Below, in pieces: positions 53,696 to 57,977 of a stretch of DNA of 57,977 nt (positions within the stretch are counted from its first letter, which is position 1; each line of letters opens with the position of its first letter). The notes under the pieces are model-generated. The model was not told the origin of the DNA and searched no databases. It saw only the letters and a list, made by a program, of their open reading frames with translations. The position numbers and the translations under genes were made by a program. The DNA is from an uncultured bacterium. Lineage in GTDB: Bacteria; Verrucomicrobiota; Kiritimatiellia; RFP12; UBA1067. The DNA lies in NCBI GenBank assembly GCA_903935195.1, contig CAIZQW010000151.1, positions 1 to 57,977 on the forward strand. The letters are read 5' to 3'.

Positions 53696-54767
53696 TCCAA
53701 CGAGCGTTATTATCTTTGGCGCTGATGACTCTTGAAATGAATTGTTTTTGCCCAATAGGTGTTAATCGTTTAGCGATACCCGGTGTGCAGAGCAGTGTTA
53801 GCTTTTCGGGGTTGTCAGGTATCCAGATGGCTTCACACCCTGGATAATGCTTCAGAAAGGCAACGCCTGCTTCAGGCCCAAGGACAAAGAGGGTCGTCGA
53901 AAGGGCGTCTGCTAACATCGCTGACGGTGCCACAACGGTGACGCCTGCCATTCCTGTCACCGGACGTCCCGTGCGTACATCCATGATATGCCCGTATCGT
54001 TTATTCGCGATCTCTACAAACCGCTCGTAATTCCCGGATGTTGCGACCGCTTCGCCGTTCGTCATCAGAAACTGGGCTGTGCAACTTCCGTCGACAAAAG
54101 GATTTCGAATGCCCGTGCGCCAGCCTCCACGTCCAGGCGAGGCCTCTCCTATCGCACGGAGATTGCCCCCGAGGTCGATCAGCGCGTTGGTAGTCCCGAC
54201 CTGCGTCAGCGTGTTGTACGCGAGATCAACGGCGTATCCCTTGGCAATAGCCCCGAGATCAAGTTTCATGCCGGGGTGTGGCAGGTAGAGTCTCACGGGT
54301 GTTGATGTGGGATAAAATTGAATGCGATGCCAGTCAGCCAGTTTCCGAGCTTCTTGGAGGGCCTCTTCGGATGAAAGCGCTGATGGTGCACGTTCCTGGG
54401 TAAACCCCCAGAAGGACATGAGTGAGCCGGCAAGGGGATTAAAGGCCCCGTCGCTCGCTTCGGCTATTTGAAGCGCTGCAGCCACCAGTGTTGCAACTTC
54501 TGGAGAGAGAGGCGTCAATTCGTTTTTGCCAGCAGCTTGATTGAGGCGTGAGAGCTCGCTGGTCTCTTGCCAGGTTGAAAAAAGTGTGTTGACCCGTTCA
54601 AAGAGGGGCTGTATGAGTTCCCGTCCCTTTTTTGCCTCCTCCATAGATTGTGCTTGGATGGCGGCAACCGTTCCCATCGTGAACCATTGGGATCGCGCAA
54701 CCGCTGGTCCTGAGCCACAGCCTGTCGCAGTAAGGAGGAGCGCCGCCACGGCTAGCGTTCGGGTCAT
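53682..54767 (-). CDS. apbE: ApbE-family FAD:protein FMN transferase lipoprotein
   Basis: A 361-residue ApbE protein with a lipoprotein signal ending at Cys17 (LLLTATGC), so it acts in the periplasm, where it flavinylates exported flavoproteins such as Nqr/Rnf subunits. Marks are SQWFTMGTVAAIQA, DGAFNPLAGSLMSFWGF, KLDLGAIAKGYAVDLAYNTL, the middle GGWRTGIRNPF and the metal-site LADALSTTLFVLG. Start ATG 54767 has GAGAAGG 7-8 bp upstream; the frame is open to 54824. It is the second ApbE within 13 kb, and no Nqr or Rnf subunit is in view. The nearer gene is the SPFH pair, on the other strand. Confidence 0.9.
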   Translation of the reverse strand: MTRTLAVAALLLTATGCGSGPAVARSQWFTMGTVAAIQAQSMEEAKKGRELIQPLFERVNTLFSTWQETSELSRLNQAAGKNELTPLSPEVATLVAAALQIAEASDGAFNPLAGSLMSFWGFTQERAPSALSSEEALQEARKLADWHRIQFYPTSTPVRLYLPHPGMKLDLGAIAKGYAVDLAYNTLTQVGTTNALIDLGGNLRAIGEASPGRGGWRTGIRNPFVDGSCTAQFLMTNGEAVATSGNYERFVEIANKRYGHIMDVRTGRPVTGMAGVTVVAPSAMLADALSTTLFVLGPEAGVAFLKHYPGCEAIWIPDNPEKLTLLCTPGIAKRLTPIGQKQFISRVISAKDNNARWSEAE

Positions 54768-54847
54768 TGGTCGTACCTTCTCATGGGGGCTATATTGTCT
54801 CACGCTATTCCAGTATTTAGTCATTCTGGTAAAAGGATGCAGGCATA

Positions 54848-56173
54848 CTATTTCTTCGCGTCAATGCGAAGGCGATGCGTCACAGGGACGAGGGCTGAGG
54901 CGATAGCCTGTGCGAGGGGCTCACGTATCGCCTCTGTACGTTTCACAGCTGCTTCCATATCCTTTTTGCCTTCTACGCCGTGAAATATTTTTTTGACTTG
55001 CTCGGTTTCATAGGTCTGTTTCTTGAGCACGGCAGTGTCAATAGTCGCGAAGGCTTTTGAGAAGGGATTGATTTGGAAATCCTCTGCCAGATTGATGCCT
55101 TTACCCAGTTCGGTTGCCGTGTACGTCCGGGACTCGCTGCCCCAGGTCACAACATAGTGTGCAGCCGTGGCGCCCCTCACCACCAGTCGCAAGCGATTGA
55201 GCTCTTGGTTGAAGGGGACGAGACTCATTCCGGAACGAATACTGGCATCATTGGTCAGTGACCCGGAGGCGCAGAAGGGATAGCGAGAACTGGTCACCAC
55301 CACTTCGTTAGAGACAAAGGAGTCCACCACATGTCCCTTTGTGGCCGTGGCTTTGCCGTTTATCAGGTCCACAGTGATCGTACCTAGATTGCCATCCAGT
55401 CCCAAGGCCTTGAGAAAAGCATACGCCATCACCAGTTGTCCTGCCCACTCCGGATGGACGCCGTCAGCGCCTGCGAGGTGATAGGTTGGTCCGTATTTTT
55501 GCTTTGCGGCATGGGCAGCGGTGAACATCGGCCAGAAGATGTCGGCGAACCGCACCTCTTCCTTGGTTGCGATTTCGATGTCGATATTGCGTAAAGCGCA
55601 AAGGTGGAGGTTGTGTTCTTCCAATGTGCCTGAAGCGCTCTTTACCCAGGAAGCCACCTTGCCGACGCATCCCGGGGACCCGACCACTACGCGCGCACCC
55701 GCCTCCTTAAAACGTTTCACGACGCTGGTGGTGCGCTCACGATACCAGTTTGCATTGGCCTCGTCATACGGTCGGTACTTATAATCATTCATCCCATAGC
55801 AGGTGGTGGCGATTGTCGGTTTGAAACGTAGGCAATCATTTTCCATGCGGTTGAGAAACCCTTCTGCAGTCTCGCCGCTCCAGCCATATTGGCGAACCGT
55901 GACGTTCAAGTCAGGTACACAGGCGGTCAGGTACGTTTCGATGATTCGGCTGTACCTCTTCTGTTCTGTGATGGAGTCCCCGCAGATCGCTAGCCGGTCC
56001 CCTGTTTTGATGAAGAGACCCCCGGGCGCAGGCGCCTTGAGCGGTTGATACTTTGCAAATACTGAATCAGCAGGTTTTGCTTCATACTCGGCGGAATGGA
56101 GCGTAAAGGAGAGTGAGAGGAGTGCAAAAACACTCACGTAACACGTTTGGCGAATTCGGGTTGATAGCGTCAT
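54848..56173 (-). CDS. Secreted SGNH/GDSL hydrolase
   Basis: A 441-residue exported esterase-like protein (hydrophobic signal to about residue 28). The SGNH blocks are: block I GDSIT with Ser67, block II GWSGETAEG, block III YGMND with Asn129, block V DGVHPEW with Asp237 and His240. The C-terminal 190 residues form an extra domain with no clear match (VTSSRYPFCASGSLTND..). Likely substrates are O-acetylated or other ester-decorated polysaccharides, in line with the sulfatase and LamG proteins, but this is inference. It is downstream of nothing on its strand and precedes apbE2 by 80 bp. Confidence 0.88.
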   Translation of the reverse strand: MTLSTRIRQTCYVSVFALLSLSFTLHSAEYEAKPADSVFAKYQPLKAPAPGGLFIKTGDRLAICGDSITEQKRYSRIIETYLTACVPDLNVTVRQYGWSGETAEGFLNRMENDCLRFKPTIATTCYGMNDYKYRPYDEANANWYRERTTSVVKRFKEAGARVVVGSPGCVGKVASWVKSASGTLEEHNLHLCALRNIDIEIATKEEVRFADIFWPMFTAAHAAKQKYGPTYHLAGADGVHPEWAGQLVMAYAFLKALGLDGNLGTITVDLINGKATATKGHVVDSFVSNEVVVTSSRYPFCASGSLTNDASIRSGMSLVPFNQELNRLRLVVRGATAAHYVVTWGSESRTYTATELGKGINLAEDFQINPFSKAFATIDTAVLKKQTYETEQVKKIFHGVEGKKDMEAAVKRTEAIREPLAQAIASALVPVTHRLRIDAKK

Positions 56174-56522
56174 AGAGTTTTCCCCATTATTTGTCTAGCT
56201 TCAGGTATATCGGATGTTACCTGATACCGTAAATTAGTTTTGTCAAAATACCATATTTGCGGCTCTAAAAGAAAGCCCATAAATATACGCCTGCTTCCCA
56301 TGGGCGCATCCCAGATCCCCCCGGCCTTGCGCCGGGGGTGAAGAAAGTTTAGAAGGAGTTATTTTTTACCTCCTTCAGCGTTTGCCTCCACCGACGCAAG
56401 GTCGGTGGGCGGCAAGAATATACTTAAGATCAGGAACTCCAGCATGTTGATCGCGCAATTTTTGAATTGAGGCTAGCGCTTCAAACCAGTATGCTACTCA
56501 CCAGCTAAGGAGAGGCTCTACC
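56174..56522. repeat. Intergenic gap with paired inverted hairpins
   Basis: This lies between divergent SGNH hydrolase and yggS genes. Hairpin 1 is CCCCCGGC-CTTGC-GCCGGGGG (56318-56338). The central hairpin is GAAGGAG/CTCCTTC (56352-56376). Hairpin 2 is CCACCGAC-GCAAG-GTCGGTGG (56388-56408), extendable by TTGCC/GGCAA. Hairpin 2 on the opposite strand is hairpin 1 with two compensated pair changes and the same loop CTTGC. The remaining 56174-56317 is AT-rich with no gene. The yggS ribosome site AAGGAG is at 56507-56512. Confidence 0.7.
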
Positions 56523-57245
56523 ATGGAACATGAAGAGGGTGTCGTTGAAGCGTATGCAAAAGTTCAAGCCGTGATCGCGGAAGCCTGCGCAAAGGCAGGC
56601 CGGAGTGTTGATGAGATTGAGGTGATTGGCGTGACCAAGACACACGGACCTGATGTAGTTCGCGAAGCCTGGGATGCTGGACTCCGACTCTTTGGTGAAA
56701 ACAAGGTCCAGGAGGCTGCCGCCAAGATCCCTGAAAGTGTCAGTCAAGCAGAGTGGCATCTCATTGGACATCTTCAGCGCAACAAAGTGCGGCCTGCGCT
56801 CGAACTCTTCTCGGTCATTCACTCGGTTGATTCCCTGCGTCTTGCTGAACAGATTGAACGTGTCGCAGAAGAAACGGGCCACCGTCCGCAGATTTTGCTG
56901 GAGATCAATGTAGCAGGGGAGTCGAGCAAGGATGGGATGCGTCCGGAAGCGGCACCCGAAGTCATTGAATACATCCTGGGATGCCGGAATTTAACCTGGA
57001 CAGGACTCATGACCATGGCGCCATTCTGCCCTGACCCGGAGCAGACACGCCCAGTGTTTGCCAAGCTGCGTAACCTGCGCGACACATGGGAAAAGGAATA
57101 TGGCGTTGGCTTACCCCGTCTCTCCATGGGCATGAGCAACGACTATCGCGTCGCTGTCGAAGAGGGTGCCACGTGGCTTCGCCTCGGTACCGTCCTTTTT
57201 GGTCATCGCCCCAAATGGCGTCCGGTCGCAGAGGAGAGTTTTTGA
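56523..57245 (+). CDS. yggS: YggS/PLPBP-family pyridoxal phosphate-binding protein
   Basis: PLP homeostasis protein of the alanine-racemase-fold group; it binds PLP but has no known catalysis. The 240-residue protein carries the PLP lysine Lys39 in IGVTKTHGPD, FGENKVQEAAAK, WHLIGHLQRNKV, the LLEINVAGESSKDGM strand and SMGMSNDYRVAVEEGATWLRLGTVLFG, which is the family's C-terminal signature. Start ATG 56523 follows AAGGAG by 10 bp. It is divergent from the SGNH hydrolase, behind the paired hairpins, and followed by a word-repeat spacer. Homologues are often near pilT or proC, but not here. Confidence 0.93.
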   Translation: MEHEEGVVEAYAKVQAVIAEACAKAGRSVDEIEVIGVTKTHGPDVVREAWDAGLRLFGENKVQEAAAKIPESVSQAEWHLIGHLQRNKVRPALELFSVIHSVDSLRLAEQIERVAEETGHRPQILLEINVAGESSKDGMRPEAAPEVIEYILGCRNLTWTGLMTMAPFCPDPEQTRPVFAKLRNLRDTWEKEYGVGLPRLSMGMSNDYRVAVEEGATWLRLGTVLFGHRPKWRPVAEESF

Positions 57246-57399
57246 CAGGATTTACAGGATTGACAATTTTACCGCAAAGAACGCAGAGAACGCATAGAAA
57301 AGAGTTGTACATCTGATTGCGAAACAAAGAATTTAGAAGTTGATCTTTGAGATCTCTGCGGTCTTTGCGGTTAAATAAAATCAAGTTATAGGTAGAGAT
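57246..57399. repeat. Inverted word repeats, family G (ACCGCAAAGA)
   Basis: GACAGGATTTACAGGATTGACA (57243-57264) words are followed by ACCGCAAAGAACGCAGAGA (57271-57289), whose reverse complement with one mismatch lies at 57353-57371. Similar ACCGCAAAGA/CTTTGCGGT and ACAGGATTTACAGGAT words are known from other environmental bacterial genomes. It lies in the 154-bp gap between yggS and the propeller gene. Confidence 0.65.
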
Positions 57400-57977
57400 A
57401 TGATCATTTTAAATCGGGAATGTTGGGGGCTTCTGCTAATCGGTTGCGTGGCTGCTGGTGCGTTGGCAGCGGATCAGCCGCAGTGGGGGGAACGCTATTC
57501 GCGAAACATGGTGTCGCAGGAGAAGGGGTTGCCAGACCACGTTGATCTTGTTAAGGGTGTGAATGTCAAATGGATCGCGGAAAATGGCACGGAGACGTAT
57601 TCAACACCCGTGATCGCAGGCGGCAAAGTTTATATCGGTACGAACAATAAAAAACCGCGCAATGAAAAGCATATTGGCGACCGCGGTGTCCTCATGTGTT
57701 TTGATGAGCAGACCGGAACGTTTCTCTGGCAATGGGTGGTCCCTAAGATCACCACCAGTGTCTATTGGGACTGGACAGGGGCAGGTGTCTGTTCGTCCGT
57801 GACCGTTGAGAGTAATCTCGTTTATGGGGTCAGCAGTCGTGGTGAGGTGGTGTGTCTGGACCCCGAAGGCATGGCCAATGGCAATCAGGGACCCTATACA
57901 GATGAAGCTCGGCATAGTACACCCGAAGGGATGTCGGTCGTTGAGGTCGGACCAAAAGATGCGGATATCCTCTGGCT
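57400..57977 (+). CDS. PQQ-like beta-propeller protein (partial, cut by window end)
   Basis: The frame opens at ATG 57400 (AGGTAGAGA upstream) and stays open to the end of the window, 192 residues with no stop. It has a signal sequence (GLLLIGCVAAGALAAD; Cys16 could be a lipoprotein site) and then WGERYSRNMVSQEKGLPD, VKWIAENGTETYSTPVIAGGKVYIGTNN, GVLMCFDEQTGTFLWQW and LVYGVSSRGEVVCLDPEGM, the W-motif pattern of PQQ-binding-like (BamB/quinoprotein) repeats. In this group such proteins are usually larger exported propellers. The C-terminal part is outside the window, so cofactor use is unknown. Confidence 0.8.
   Translation, partial: MIILNRECWGLLLIGCVAAGALAADQPQWGERYSRNMVSQEKGLPDHVDLVKGVNVKWIAENGTETYSTPVIAGGKVYIGTNNKKPRNEKHIGDRGVLMCFDEQTGTFLWQWVVPKITTSVYWDWTGAGVCSSVTVESNLVYGVSSRGEVVCLDPEGMANGNQGPYTDEARHSTPEGMSVVEVGPKDADILW

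Overview
This 58-kb window looks like chromosome from a Gram-negative, probably anaerobic heterotroph of the PVC superphylum. Kiritimatiellota, Verrucomicrobiota or Lentisphaerota are the likeliest. That placement is inference, because there is no 16S gene here. It rests on the gene mix: a formylglycine sulfatase, a LamG protein, an SGNH hydrolase, a discoidin-domain protein, a Tat-exported Gfo/Idh oxidoreductase, a PQQ-like propeller, URO-D-like and FGGY enzymes, outer-membrane efflux lipoproteins and an ETF/ETF-QO/multiheme cytochrome set.

Layout. 0.2-7.2 kb (minus strand): dut, glgP, galE, uvrA. 7.5-10.2 kb: gldA-glpD for glycerol oxidation. 10.6-12.2 kb: a REP-associated tyrosine transposase (RAYT) bracketed by inverted GGGGACAGAC words. 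12.2-17.2 kb: LamG secreted protein, URO-D-like enzyme, FGGY kinase. 17.3-18.2 kb: rpsL-rpsG closed by a strong terminator, so the str operon is split. 18.4-26.8 kb: sulfatase, tRNA-His, OPT transporter, an endonuclease Q-like PHP protein, an unknown secreted protein and htpG. 27-29.3 kb: an operon making UDP-xylose from UDP-glucose (uxs-ugd). 29.7-30.1 kb: a RhuM remnant. 30.3-36.4 kb: a marR/OMF/adaptor/RND efflux operon. 36.6-40.3 kb: cupin lipoprotein, VOC protein, dhaK, dhaL and an lsrF-like thiolase. 40.4-41.1 kb: discoidin-domain protein. 41.2-50.1 kb (minus strand): etfB-etfA-etfQO, Gfo/Idh, a 7-heme cytochrome c/b fusion and apbE, an apparent electron-transfer module. 50.3-53.7 kb: two overlapping SPFH genes. 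53.7-57.98 kb: a second (lipoprotein) apbE, SGNH hydrolase, yggS and the start of a PQQ-like propeller gene cut by the window edge.

Functional themes. Glycerol and dihydroxyacetone can be handled by GldA, GlpD and DhaKL. LsrF would feed DHAP and acetyl-CoA from a phosphorylated dione. Glycogen phosphorylase, GalE, Ugd and Uxs connect storage glucan to UDP-sugars. EtfBA, ETF-QO, quinone and a membrane multiheme cytochrome form a plausible anaerobic respiratory branch.

The two most unusual things are these. (1) The SPFH pair: each protein carries three tandem N-terminal repeats with a 57-58 residue period before an SPFH domain and a long helix, an order reminiscent of the major vault protein. 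(2) The intergenic DNA: nested palindromic elements (inverted hairpins or arms around a central hairpin) at about 36-193, 24541-24773 and 56318-56408, plus many gaps filled with locus-specific short words that are iterated and often reverse-complemented.
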